The notes under the pieces are model-generated. The model did not search any database and had not been told where the DNA came from. It worked only from the letters and a program-made list of their open reading frames with translations. This document shows positions 48,120 through 57,620 of a stretch of DNA of 64,000 nt, piece by piece. The position numbers and the translations under genes are program-made. The stretch is from a virus: the IMG/VR virus record IMGVR_UViG_3300046507_000447, positions 1 to 64,000 of that record. One strand, given 5' to 3'. The stretch's first letter is position 1, and every line of letters begins with the position of its first letter.

Positions 48120-48778
48120 TGGCGAAAGAAAACGACAGCCTCGGGATGGTGACGCTCTTGAACGTGCGTCTCGGTTTCCCGTTCCTATTCCAGCGCGGCG
48201 AGCCCCAGAAGCGCGACGACGGCACGATGACGGAGGGCAACTTCCGCGCCTCGGGCATCATGTACACGACGCCGAAATACGCGGCGCAGACCAAGACAAA
48301 CCTCGCCAATCTGAAGAAGGCGCGTCTCGCCGTGATGGCCGCGAAGTTCGGCGAGAACCAAGCCAAATGGCCGAAGATCAAACCGGAAAAGCTTTGCACG
48401 CGCGACGGCAATCTCGAAAATTGGGATGGCTTCCAGGATAGCTGGTATTGCTCTGCAAGCGAGCAGACGCAGCCGCAGCTCTTCAGCCGTGTCCGCGACC
48501 CCAAGAACCCGAAGCTCTGGCTCCCGGCCACCCGCGAGCTGTTGTATGCCGGCTGCATGGTCTCCATGATCGTCCAGCTCTGGGTCCAGGACAACAAGCA
48601 CGGCCAGCGCGTCAACGCCAACCTGAAGGCTGTGCAGTTCTTCGCGCATAACGAACACTTCGCTGGCTCGGCTCCTATCGATCCGACCCAGGCCTTCACC
48701 GAAATCGAAGAAGAAGATCCCGGCACGATCGGCGGGGAATTCGGCACGGACGACGATGACGACGACTCCGTAGTTTGA
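48119..48778 (+). CDS. DUF2815 single-strand DNA-binding protein
   Basis: A 219-residue protein in a TAATG overlap. Pattern TLLNVRLGFPFLF, FRASGIMYTT, W(P)KIKPEK, LCTRDGN, LWLPATRELLYAGC, VNANLKAVQFF matches the Enc34/gp2.5-like OB-fold SSB family. The C-terminus is strongly acidic (DDDDDDSVV), the usual docking tail for polymerase and nuclease partners. Confidence 0.85.
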   Translation: MAKENDSLGMVTLLNVRLGFPFLFQRGEPQKRDDGTMTEGNFRASGIMYTTPKYAAQTKTNLANLKKARLAVMAAKFGENQAKWPKIKPEKLCTRDGNLENWDGFQDSWYCSASEQTQPQLFSRVRDPKNPKLWLPATRELLYAGCMVSMIVQLWVQDNKHGQRVNANLKAVQFFAHNEHFAGSAPIDPTQAFTEIEEEDPGTIGGEFGTDDDDDDSVV

Positions 48779-48791
48779 TCGGATCTGCGGC

Positions 48792-51017
48792 ATGAGCCTG
48801 ATCGAGCGATACATCACTGCCGTCGCGCAGATAGCCGAACAAGAGGCTATCTCGGACGCCGTAAAGCGAGATCTGGCCCGTGCCGCAAACCGGGCGATCC
48901 AGCTCGGCTCGGCCCTTTATCGTTTCCACCACGACTTCGAAACCTATTGCGACGTCAGCCTGCCGGATGTCGGTGCTGACGCCTATTCGCGCCACCCCTC
49001 GCTCGATCCGCTCATGTGCGCCTATGCGTGCAACGACGAGGAGGTTCTTCAGTGGGTGCCCGCTGAAGGCCAGCGTATGCCGGTCATCCTGCGGGATGCG
49101 CTCCGGGATCCCAAGGCGGTCAAATTCGCCTGGAACAAACCCTTCGAATGGTCGATCTGGGCGAACGCGCTCGGCATCGTGACGCCGCATGAGCAGTGGC
49201 GAGATCCGATGATCCTGGCCTTCTCGCTCTCGCTCCCTGGCTCCCTGGCAAAGGCGGGCGAGGTTGTCGATCTGCCGCCGCACCTGACGAAGATGAAGGA
49301 CGGCGCGGCCCTGATCCGCCTGTTCTGCGCGCCGCAGACGCCGTCGAAGAAGAAGCCGTTCACCCGCGCCCTTCCGCATCACTTCCCCGAAAAGTGGGAA
49401 ACGTTCAAGCAGTACAACCGAACGGACGTGGAAGCCGAGCGCGCCATTTATCGCCGCATCCGCAAATACGATATGCCCCAGGAAGAGTGGGAGCTTTGGC
49501 ATATCGACCAGGAGATCAACCAAGCCGGCATCCCCATCAACATGAACCTCGTGACCAACGCGATCGAGGTCTATGAGACGCTTATTGACGACCGCATTAC
49601 CCGGATGCGCGAGATCACCAAGCTTGCAAATCCAAACTCAAACGAGCAGCTTCTCAAATGGCTCCGCGAGTTTGGGTATCCTTTCGAGGATATGAAGAAG
49701 GGTCACATCTCGCGTGCGCTTGAGAAGTTGGATCAACAGTTCAAGGATGGCGAATTCGATGAATACGATGCCCAATCACGTCTGGAGCTGGAACAGGTTC
49801 GAGAAGTCCTCGGGATGCGTCTTGAGGTCTCGGCAGCATCGCCGAAGAAATACTATGCGCTCGATCGCGCGACTGTTGAAGATGGCGACGGTGGATCGGT
49901 TCTTCGCAATGCCTTCCAGTTCAACGGTGCCGGCCGAACATGGCGCTGGGCGGGACGGCTATATCAGGCTCAAAACCTTCCGCGTCCAGACAAGGCGCTG
50001 GAAAAGGGCATTGCGATCCATGTTCGCAACCTAGAATTCCTACGACCGGCTGAGATCGACTTCCTCTACCCGAAGCCGATCAAGCTCCTCCAGGCGGGCC
50101 TTCGCCCCTGCGCGCAGGCCCCCGAGGGTTACACCTTCATCGACGCCGACTTGTCCGCGATTGAGAACCGCGTGCTTGGCTGGATGGCCGGCTGTTCCAA
50201 GATCTTGCGCGTCTTCCTGGAGAACCGCGACCCCTATATCGACTTCGCCACCTACATGTATGGGATCCCCTACGACGAGCTGATGGCCGACTATAAGGCA
50301 GGGCTCGGGGAACGCCGCCAGACGGCCAAGCCAGGGGTTCTCGGCTGCGGCTACATGCTCGGGGCCGGCCAGCAGCATTACAACCGCGTGACCGCTGAAA
50401 TGGAAGCCAACGGCTTGCTCGGCTACGCCTGGGGCATGGGCATTACGTCCTTCACGCCCGAGCAGTCGAAGCTATCGGTCGAGACCTTCCGCCGTGAATT
50501 CAAGGAGGTTGTCGATTTCTGGTATGCGATCGAGCGCGCGGCCAAGCGCTGCGTTCGAACCGGCCAGCCGACATCCTGCCGCATGATCAATTTCGACATG
50601 AAGGCCCCGTTCCTTCGCATGATCCTGCCCTCGGGCCGAGCACTGCATTACTGCCGGCCGAAGCTGGAGATGATCCGCGCGCCCTGGGGCGAGCTGAAGG
50701 AGACCCTCACCTACGAGGGCCTGAACGACAAGAACCAATGGACCCGCGTCGCCACTCACCCCGGCAAGCTTACAGAGAACGCCGACCAAGCGATGGCCCG
50801 AGATCTGCTGGCCCACGGCATGCGGCTGGCGAAACGCGAGCATGGCCTGGATCTCCGCATCCATGTACACGATCAGCTCGTCGGCCTGTCGCGGATCGAC
50901 CGCGCGGAGGAAGAATTGAAGATCCTGATCCAGTGCATGGAAGTGAACCCGTGGTGGGCGCAGGATCTGCCGCTGGGCTCGAACGGCTTCATCTCTCCGA
51001 TCTTCATCAAGAATTGA
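48792..51017 (+). CDS. Family A DNA polymerase with 3'-5' exonuclease domain
   Basis: A 741-residue protein. N-terminal DFETYCD (Asp48 and Glu50) begins the DEDD exonuclease. Polymerase motif A is DLSAIENR (Asp453), motif B RRQTAKPGVLGCGYM (Lys513, Tyr521), motif C HVHDQLVG (Asp694). It should replicate the phage genome with the SSB and helicases next to it. Codon use shifts to lower G+C at about 49605-50045 (58 of 120 G+C at 49621-49740), before the palm, without frame change. Confidence 0.92.
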   Translation: MSLIERYITAVAQIAEQEAISDAVKRDLARAANRAIQLGSALYRFHHDFETYCDVSLPDVGADAYSRHPSLDPLMCAYACNDEEVLQWVPAEGQRMPVILRDALRDPKAVKFAWNKPFEWSIWANALGIVTPHEQWRDPMILAFSLSLPGSLAKAGEVVDLPPHLTKMKDGAALIRLFCAPQTPSKKKPFTRALPHHFPEKWETFKQYNRTDVEAERAIYRRIRKYDMPQEEWELWHIDQEINQAGIPINMNLVTNAIEVYETLIDDRITRMREITKLANPNSNEQLLKWLREFGYPFEDMKKGHISRALEKLDQQFKDGEFDEYDAQSRLELEQVREVLGMRLEVSAASPKKYYALDRATVEDGDGGSVLRNAFQFNGAGRTWRWAGRLYQAQNLPRPDKALEKGIAIHVRNLEFLRPAEIDFLYPKPIKLLQAGLRPCAQAPEGYTFIDADLSAIENRVLGWMAGCSKILRVFLENRDPYIDFATYMYGIPYDELMADYKAGLGERRQTAKPGVLGCGYMLGAGQQHYNRVTAEMEANGLLGYAWGMGITSFTPEQSKLSVETFRREFKEVVDFWYAIERAAKRCVRTGQPTSCRMINFDMKAPFLRMILPSGRALHYCRPKLEMIRAPWGELKETLTYEGLNDKNQWTRVATHPGKLTENADQAMARDLLAHGMRLAKREHGLDLRIHVHDQLVGLSRIDRAEEELKILIQCMEVNPWWAQDLPLGSNGFISPIFIKN

Positions 51018-51020
51018 CCC

Positions 51021-51320
51021 ATGGCCGAGAACCAGATCGAAAAGTCCGTCGTCGCCCTGGCCGAAAAAGCCGGCTGGTTCGTGCGCAAGCTCGAATGGCA
51101 GGGCAACCGCAATGCGCCCGATCGGATCTTCATCAAAGGCGGCAGGGTCGTCTTCATCGAATTCAAGGATCGCGGTGAAGAGGCTCGCCTCACACAGGAA
51201 GACGAGATCGCCGACATGGTCGCACACGGCGCGGAGGTCCATGTCTGCGACGGCATCGGCAAGGCCTGTCGCGTCCTTGGCATCCCGTTCGTCGTTGACC
51301 CCTTGAGGCCCCACTACTGA
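51021..51320 (+). CDS. VRR-NUC domain nuclease
   Basis: A 99-residue minimal VRR-NUC: ENQIEKSVVALAEKAGW, NRNAPDRIFI, VVFIEFKDRG (catalytic D, E and K of the PD-(D/E)XK fold) and QEDEIADMVAHGAEVHV. Phage forms are stand-alone and probably cut branched DNA. Three bases after the polymerase, one-base overlap with the helicase (TGATG). Confidence 0.9.
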   Translation: MAENQIEKSVVALAEKAGWFVRKLEWQGNRNAPDRIFIKGGRVVFIEFKDRGEEARLTQEDEIADMVAHGAEVHVCDGIGKACRVLGIPFVVDPLRPHY

Positions 51321-52849
51321 TGCCGCAGACACACATCCCGACCAAACATCGCGGCGACCCGATTGCCTGCGCTGCGCTCTACGGCAAGAACTGGCGGCGG
51401 CCGAAGCTGCTGGCCGATGTCGAAGCGCTGGAATTCCTCTACGGGCCGACGGAAAACCGGCTGAACTACAAGCATGTGCGCGACTACCAGTGGTGGATGT
51501 ATAACGCCATCATGAACCACGAGGCGGTCTTCCTCGGCGCGGAGATGGGCCTGGGCAAGACCGGCGCGACGCTGATGGCGATTGTCGAGCTGCTGGAATA
51601 TGGCGGCGTCAGCAAGGTGCTGATCGTCGCGCCTCTCCGCGTGGCCGAGAACACATGGCCGGAAGAGATCGCCAAATGGGATTTCGCGCGGCATCTCAGC
51701 TATTCGGTGATCTCGGGGGACGAGGACGAGCGGATCGCCGCCTGCATGATGAAGGCCCAGGTCTACATCATCAACCGCGAGAACCTGCCCTGGCTCCAGA
51801 AGCATCTCATCGGTCGCGCCTGGAATTTCGACATGCTGGTCTACGACGAGGCCAGCCGCTTGAAGGCCGGCAGCAAGAAGACGGAGTCGAAGCGGATCTC
51901 GGAATTCGGCGTGCTCTCGCGCATGCGCTTCACCTTCAAGAAGGTCGTGCTCCTCTCGGGAACGCCGGCCCCGAACGGGCTCATCGATCTCTGGGGGCCG
52001 ATCTACATCTGCGACAAGGGCAGGCGGCTCGGAAGCTCGATCACGGCCTATCGCGATCGCTGGTTCCGCAAGGACGAATACGCGAACAAATATGAGCCCT
52101 TTGACCACTCGCAGCGCGAGATCATGGGCAGCATCAACGACATCTTCTACTCTCTGCGCGAGAGCGACTACCTAAAGCTTCCGCCGCTCATGATGCGCGA
52201 CCACAAGGTCACTCTGCCGCCAAAGGCCATGGAGATCTATAAGCGCATGGAGCGGGACATGATCCTGCGCGAGTTGAATGTGGAAGCTGTGAACAACGGG
52301 GTCCTAACCAACAAACTGTTGCAGCTAGCCAACGGCTCGTTGTATTTGGACGATAAGACGGCGCATCCGATCCACGACGCGAAGCTGGACGCGCTCGACA
52401 GCATTATGATGGAGGCCTACGGCAAGCCCGTGCTGCTGGCCTACAGCTACAAGTTTGACCTGGAGAAGATCAAGAAGCGATATCCCTTCGCCAGGATCTA
52501 CGGCGACAGCCCCAACGATAACCGCGACTGGAATGCCGGCAAGATCAAGCTGCTGATTACCCACCCAGCCAGCGCCGGCCACGGGCTCAATTTCCAGCAT
52601 GGCGGAAATATCGCGGTCTGGTATGGCCTGACATGGTCGCTGGAGCTTTATTTGCAGTTCCGCAAGCGGCTGCATCGGTCGGGGCAGAAAGCCGATCATG
52701 TCATGATGCATCGCATCCTGGCGGCCAACACGGTGGATATGAATTTGGTGAAGGCTCTCGATCGAAAGGGCGTCACTCAGGACGGTATAACGGACACGGT
52801 TCGCGTGCGAATTGAACAGGTGCAGCAGCAATGGAAAATGGCGGCATAG
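51320..52849 (+). CDS. SNF2-family helicase/ATPase
   Basis: A 509-residue protein. Walker A EMGLGKT (residues 75-81), motif Ia VLIVAPLRV, motif II VYDEAS (Asp176), motif III LLSGTPAPNG, and later LITHPASAGHGLNFQ and QFRKRLHRSGQ. Similar short SNF2 proteins lie beside VRR-NUC genes in many phages, probably for replication-fork or recombination processing. The 3' end overlaps TerS by 19 bases. Confidence 0.9.
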   Translation: MPQTHIPTKHRGDPIACAALYGKNWRRPKLLADVEALEFLYGPTENRLNYKHVRDYQWWMYNAIMNHEAVFLGAEMGLGKTGATLMAIVELLEYGGVSKVLIVAPLRVAENTWPEEIAKWDFARHLSYSVISGDEDERIAACMMKAQVYIINRENLPWLQKHLIGRAWNFDMLVYDEASRLKAGSKKTESKRISEFGVLSRMRFTFKKVVLLSGTPAPNGLIDLWGPIYICDKGRRLGSSITAYRDRWFRKDEYANKYEPFDHSQREIMGSINDIFYSLRESDYLKLPPLMMRDHKVTLPPKAMEIYKRMERDMILRELNVEAVNNGVLTNKLLQLANGSLYLDDKTAHPIHDAKLDALDSIMMEAYGKPVLLAYSYKFDLEKIKKRYPFARIYGDSPNDNRDWNAGKIKLLITHPASAGHGLNFQHGGNIAVWYGLTWSLELYLQFRKRLHRSGQKADHVMMHRILAANTVDMNLVKALDRKGVTQDGITDTVRVRIEQVQQQWKMAA

Positions 52850-53535
52850 ATCAGGCGACGACCGACACGGCGCGCAAGCGTCGCGAGGCCCGGAAGCGGG
52901 ACGCCCAGAGAAACGCAAAGACGCTCGGCCAGGACAAGGAGAGCGGTTACGACGGCAACGTCTCGGCCGGCGTCGTCGTCAAGGGCGTAACGATTACCTG
53001 GCTCGCGGCGGTCTTCAACATGGACATTCGCCGGGTGAATTTGCTCATGCGCGAGTGCCCGCCCCTGACACGCGGGATCAGCAAGCAAGGCGGCTATGTC
53101 TATGATATCGCCATCGCCGCGTCCTATCTCGTGACGCCTCGGGTGAACGTGTCGGAGTATGTGAAGAACATGCGCCCGGAAGACATGCCCACGAAATTCC
53201 AGGAAGGTTTCTGGTCGGCGCAGATCAAGAAACAGACCTGGATGACCAAGGCGAAAATGCTCTGGCATACGATCGACGTCACCCGGAAATTCTCCGAAAC
53301 ATTCCTCAAGGTCAACAACTCGATCGAGGGATGGGAAGAGGAAATCGAGAAGCGCGCGCTGCTGCCGGAAGATGTCCGGAAAGCCCTCAATTTCGAGACG
53401 CGACGCCTGAAAGCGCTGATCTTCAAGGAGATCGCCGAGATGGGCAAAGAGACGCCGCCACAAACCTCAGAACTGATCGACGTGATCCTGGATACCGCGA
53501 ATGACCCTACAAACGACATCAACGAAGTGGTTTGA
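52831..53535 (+). CDS. terS: Terminase small subunit (DUF1441-like)
   Basis: A 234-residue protein. Basic N-terminus, HTH-like TITWLAAVFNMDIRRVNLLM, and MRPEDMPTKFQEGFWSAQIK in the middle, as in DUF1441/Nu1-type small subunits. It would bind packaging sites and recruit TerL. The end is acidic. It overlaps TerL by 35 bases. Confidence 0.8.
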   Translation: MENGGIDQATTDTARKRREARKRDAQRNAKTLGQDKESGYDGNVSAGVVVKGVTITWLAAVFNMDIRRVNLLMRECPPLTRGISKQGGYVYDIAIAASYLVTPRVNVSEYVKNMRPEDMPTKFQEGFWSAQIKKQTWMTKAKMLWHTIDVTRKFSETFLKVNNSIEGWEEEIEKRALLPEDVRKALNFETRRLKALIFKEIAEMGKETPPQTSELIDVILDTANDPTNDINEVV

Positions 53536-55678
53536 CGAAGCCGCGCCCTTCGACGCCTACCTGGAAGATATCATCGCGCGCGCGGCGGAAAGCGTCAGCC
53601 CGAAAGAGGATCTGAACGTTGCCCAGGCGGCCGAGCGCTACCGCATCATGGTCGGCGGCGGCGTCGAAGGTGAATGGGATAATCGAGAGACCCCCTATCT
53701 CGTAGAGCCCATGGAGGAGATGACCAATCGCCTCTATGAGAGCGTCATCTTTGTCGGCCCCTCGCAGTGCGGCAAGACCGAGCTTTTCCTGAACTGGCTC
53801 ACCTGGACCGTCATGTGCAGCCCCGCCGACATGATGCTGGTCCAGACGGCCATGGCGACCGCGCGCGACTTCTCGATGCGCCGTATCGACCGCATGCACA
53901 AAGCGTCGAAGGACGTCGGCAACAAGGTGCTGGTCGATAACACCTACGACAAGCAATATGCGAGCGGCATGATCTGCCAAGTCTCCTGGCCCTCCAGCAA
54001 CGAGCTTTCCGGCAAGCCGATCCCACGCGTGTTCGAGACCGACTACGACCGTATGACCCAGGACGTGGACGGCGAAGGAACGCCCTATGTCCTCGGCAAG
54101 GCCCGTATCACCTCCTTCAAGAAGCGCGGCAAGATCGTCGTGGAGTCGTCGCCCGGTTTCCCGATCAAGGATCCGCAGTGGACGCGGCGCGGCCACGAGG
54201 CGCCCCCGGCTGAAGGGATCCTCTCGCTCTACAACGCGGGCGATCGGCGGCGCTGGTATTGGCGCTGCGTTCGCTCGACCTGCCGCAAGACATTCGAGCC
54301 GACCTGGGAGCTGATGGAATACCCAGACAGCGAGGATCCGCTGGAAGCCGGCGAGATGGCGCGGCTGCGTTGCCCGCATTGCAATCTCAAATACTCGCAC
54401 GACTTCTCGAACGACGCTCCTGGCAAGTCCGAGATGAACGCGGAGCACGCGCGCTGGATCAAGGAAGGCCAGCTCTGGATGCCGAACGGCTCGATCACGG
54501 GCGAGGCACGGCGCGCCAACTCGGCGAGCTTCTTCCTGGAGGGCGTGTGCGCGGCTTTCGCGAAATGGTCCAACCTCGTGATCGACTATCGAGCAGCGCA
54601 GAAGACGCTCGCCGAGACTGGATCCGAGGAGGAGCTGAAGACCGTCACCAACACCAAGCTCGGGCGCGGCTACCTACCCCAGGCGCAGGCGCAGGCCCGC
54701 CTTGCAGACGAGATCGCCAAGCGCGCCAGCACGGATTGGGGTGAGAAGGTCGTGCCGTTCGGCGCGCGCTTCCTGGTCGCCACGATCGATGCGCAGACCA
54801 ACCGTTTCGAGGTCATGATCACAGCGGTCGGCGCGGAAGACGTCTGGATCATCGACCGTTTCCCGATCAAGTATTCGAAGCGCGAGGATCCGGCGAAGGC
54901 TGGCCAGTTCCTGCCGATCGACCCCGGCGCGAACCCCGAGGATTGGCGGCATATCCTCTACGAGGTCATGCAACAGAGTTACCCTCTCCAGGGCGACGAG
55001 ACCCGGCACATGTCGATCTACATGACCTTCTGCGACAGCGCCGGTAAGGAAGGCTTCACCCGAAATGCTTATTCGTTCTACCGCTGGCTCGGCCAGGGTT
55101 ACAGCGACAGGTCCGAGGTCGTCACGAAAGAGCAGCAAGAGCTTTACCCGTGGCAGGGTGGATTCCAGCAGCACTTCCAATTGACCAAGGGTGAGAGCAC
55201 GCCGAGCGCCGCTTCGGTCAAGATCACCTATCCGGATGCTCAGCGTAAGGACCGTTTCGCGGGCGCTCGCGGTGACGTCCCGGTCATGTTCATCAACACG
55301 ACGACGATGAAGAACCATGTGGACGGCGTGCTCAATCGCCTGGAGACGGGCGGCCGGGTGAACTTCCCGAAATGGCTCCCGCACTATGTCTACAAGGAGT
55401 TGACCACGGAAACCAAGAACCCGAAAACCGGGCTCTGGGAAAATCTGACGGGGCATCGCAACGAATCGTGGGATTTGTTAGTGTATTTGTATGCGGGCCT
55501 CTTGCACCCCAGAATTCATTGGGAGCATATCCCTTGGGATGATCCGGACCCGTTCGCGGCAGATTGGGCTAACAACTCATTCGTTTACAGTATCGAGACG
55601 GAAGTGACCCCGTTCGAAGAAGCCGCCAGAGACGACGACGGTGATCTGGAAGAACTTGGCCGCATGCTGAACGACTAG
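53501..55678 (+). CDS. terL: Terminase large subunit, GpA family
   Basis: A 725-residue protein. ATPase: Walker A GPSQCGKT (86-93), Walker B VFETDYDRM (Asp181). A CxxxxC...CxxC zinc ribbon (near 54270-54390) separates it from the nuclease, which starts LVATIDAQTN (Asp430). GpA-type enzymes package from cos or headful sites; which applies here is not visible. ATG inside TerS. A short stretch near 55460-55600 has lower G+C. Confidence 0.92.
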   Translation: MTLQTTSTKWFDEAAPFDAYLEDIIARAAESVSPKEDLNVAQAAERYRIMVGGGVEGEWDNRETPYLVEPMEEMTNRLYESVIFVGPSQCGKTELFLNWLTWTVMCSPADMMLVQTAMATARDFSMRRIDRMHKASKDVGNKVLVDNTYDKQYASGMICQVSWPSSNELSGKPIPRVFETDYDRMTQDVDGEGTPYVLGKARITSFKKRGKIVVESSPGFPIKDPQWTRRGHEAPPAEGILSLYNAGDRRRWYWRCVRSTCRKTFEPTWELMEYPDSEDPLEAGEMARLRCPHCNLKYSHDFSNDAPGKSEMNAEHARWIKEGQLWMPNGSITGEARRANSASFFLEGVCAAFAKWSNLVIDYRAAQKTLAETGSEEELKTVTNTKLGRGYLPQAQAQARLADEIAKRASTDWGEKVVPFGARFLVATIDAQTNRFEVMITAVGAEDVWIIDRFPIKYSKREDPAKAGQFLPIDPGANPEDWRHILYEVMQQSYPLQGDETRHMSIYMTFCDSAGKEGFTRNAYSFYRWLGQGYSDRSEVVTKEQQELYPWQGGFQQHFQLTKGESTPSAASVKITYPDAQRKDRFAGARGDVPVMFINTTTMKNHVDGVLNRLETGGRVNFPKWLPHYVYKELTTETKNPKTGLWENLTGHRNESWDLLVYLYAGLLHPRIHWEHIPWDDPDPFAADWANNSFVYSIETEVTPFEEAARDDDGDLEELGRMLND

Positions 55679-55686
55679 GAGCTTGG

Positions 55687-55920
55687 ATGACCTGCCTTAC
55701 AGCCGACGAACGGACCCAACTGACAAAGTGGCTGACCGAGGCGAGACAAGCCTATCACAACGTCAGCATCGGCGGCATGGCCCGCGTGTTTGTTGACCAG
55801 ACCGGCGAGCGCGTCGAATACGGCCCGACCAACGCGGCCCAGCTCGCCAAGTACATTTTCACATTGGAAGTCCGTCTAGGGCTCGCAGACACGGGGCCGG
55901 CTACGACATGGATGGTATGA
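55687..55920 (+). CDS. gpW-like head-tail joining protein
   Basis: A 77-residue protein with the gpW layout: two helices around a hairpin (LTKWLTEARQAYHNVSIGGM, VFVDQTGERVEYGPTNAAQL, then KYIFTLEVRLG). It lies between TerL and portal as in lambda. It would plug the portal after packaging. Overlaps the portal gene by 13 bases. Confidence 0.8.
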   Translation: MTCLTADERTQLTKWLTEARQAYHNVSIGGMARVFVDQTGERVEYGPTNAAQLAKYIFTLEVRLGLADTGPATTWMV

Positions 55921-57620
55921 TGGATCGGGATATTCAAGCGGAGATCGACGCGGATATCCGCGATGTCGTCGGCACGGTTCCAGGGCAAGGCCAGGACATG
56001 GCAATCGGCGGCGCCTATGAAGGGGCCAGCCAGTTTGACCAGTGGCTCGCGACCTGGGAAGCGTCCACGGCGTCGGCCGACGTTGACATGCTCGGCACGA
56101 AACAGATGGCCGATGCGCGCTCGCGCGACGTCCTGCGCAATGACGGCTACATCCAGTCGGGCGCGAACATCACCAAGGACAACATCGTCGGCGCGTCCTA
56201 TCTGCTGAACGCGAAGCCGAATTCCGAAGTACTCGGCCTGGACGAGGTCTGGGAAGAAGAATTCCAGCAGGAGGTCGAAGCCAAGTTCACTCTGGCCGCC
56301 GAGAGCCCGCGCTGCTGGTTTGACCGCTCGCGCAGCAAGACCTTTACCGGCATGATCCGTTTGGCCGTCGGCATCTACACCTATGCGGGCGAGATCCTGG
56401 CGACGTCCGATTGGGTCCGCAACGATCGCACGCGGCCCTTCAAGACGGCGGTCCAGATGATCGACCTTGATCGGCTCGCGAACCCGTGGTCCTCGCCCGA
56501 TGTCATGGGCTACGGCGTCTATGATGGCCGGATCGTCCGTGGCGGCGTCCACCAGGACAAGTTCGGCGCGCCCATCGGCTACTATATCCGCAACGCGCAT
56601 CCGTCGGAATTCGACCGGTACGCCGACATCAACGACTTCACTTATGTCCCGGTGAGCAAGCCCTGGGGCCGCCTCCAGGTCATGCACCTGAAGGAAGAAG
56701 TTCGCGCCGGCCAGACCCGCGCGGTCGCCGATGTCGTCGCCGGCCTGAAGACGATCAAGATCACCAGCAAGTTCCGTGACCTGACGCTGCAACAGGCGGC
56801 AGTCAACGCGATGATCGCGGCCTCGATCGAGTCCGACCTGCCCCCGGAAGCGGCGTTCGCAGCGCTGGGCGGCGGCAAGGTCACGTCGCCGGGTGAGGTC
56901 GTCGGCAAATACGGCCGGGAATATCTTGAGGCGATCACCAAGTTCGTCGGCAAGCGCGGCATAACTGTCGACAACGTGAAGATCCCTCACTTCTTCCCAG
57001 GCACGCGCCTGAACCTGCGCAACTCGGGCGCGCCCGGTGGCGTCGGCCAGGAATTCGAGCAATCCCTTCTTCGCCACACGGCGGCGATCCTGGGCGTCTC
57101 CTACGAGCAGCTTTCGAAGGACTATTCGAAGACCAACTATTCCTCCGCTCGCGCCGGTTTCAACGAGACGTGGAAGTTCATGCAGGGCCGTAAGAAGCTC
57201 GTCGCCGACCGGTTCGCCACCAACATTTACATGCTCTGGTTCGAAGAGATGATGAATGCCGGCGAGATCGAGGCCATGAAATATTCCAAGGCCCCGAACT
57301 ATTACGAGGGCATCAACGCGGAAGCCTACACCTCGTGCGATTGGATCGGCGCTGCTCGCGGCCAGATCGATGAGCTGAAGGAAACCCAGGCCGCCGTGCT
57401 CCGTATCAAGTTCGGCCTCGGCACGCATGAGGACGAGCTGGCGAAGATGGGCAAGGACTGGCGCAAGGTCTATAAGCAGCTCGAACGCGAGCAGAAGGAA
57501 CGTGACGCTCGCGGCATCGTTCTCCAGGAGGACAACTCCGTAAACGCAGCGTCCGGTTCGCCTCGCGAGCAGGACAAACAGAATTCAGACGGAGCCGATG
57601 CCAATGCCCTCGCCGCTTAA
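55908..57620 (+). CDS. Portal protein (lambda gpB type)
   Basis: A 570-residue protein. ADARSRDVLRNDGYIQSGAN and NIVGASYLLNAKPN at the start, DLDRLANPW and VYDGRIVRGGVH in the middle, TNYSSARAGFNETWKFMQGR near residue 415, as in lambda-type portals. Forms the dodecameric vertex channel. ATG 55908 is used; ATGs at 55917 and 55920 are possible too. Overlaps the protease gene by 23 bases. Confidence 0.9.
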   Translation: MDGMMDRDIQAEIDADIRDVVGTVPGQGQDMAIGGAYEGASQFDQWLATWEASTASADVDMLGTKQMADARSRDVLRNDGYIQSGANITKDNIVGASYLLNAKPNSEVLGLDEVWEEEFQQEVEAKFTLAAESPRCWFDRSRSKTFTGMIRLAVGIYTYAGEILATSDWVRNDRTRPFKTAVQMIDLDRLANPWSSPDVMGYGVYDGRIVRGGVHQDKFGAPIGYYIRNAHPSEFDRYADINDFTYVPVSKPWGRLQVMHLKEEVRAGQTRAVADVVAGLKTIKITSKFRDLTLQQAAVNAMIAASIESDLPPEAAFAALGGGKVTSPGEVVGKYGREYLEAITKFVGKRGITVDNVKIPHFFPGTRLNLRNSGAPGGVGQEFEQSLLRHTAAILGVSYEQLSKDYSKTNYSSARAGFNETWKFMQGRKKLVADRFATNIYMLWFEEMMNAGEIEAMKYSKAPNYYEGINAEAYTSCDWIGAARGQIDELKETQAAVLRIKFGLGTHEDELAKMGKDWRKVYKQLEREQKERDARGIVLQEDNSVNAASGSPREQDKQNSDGADANALAA

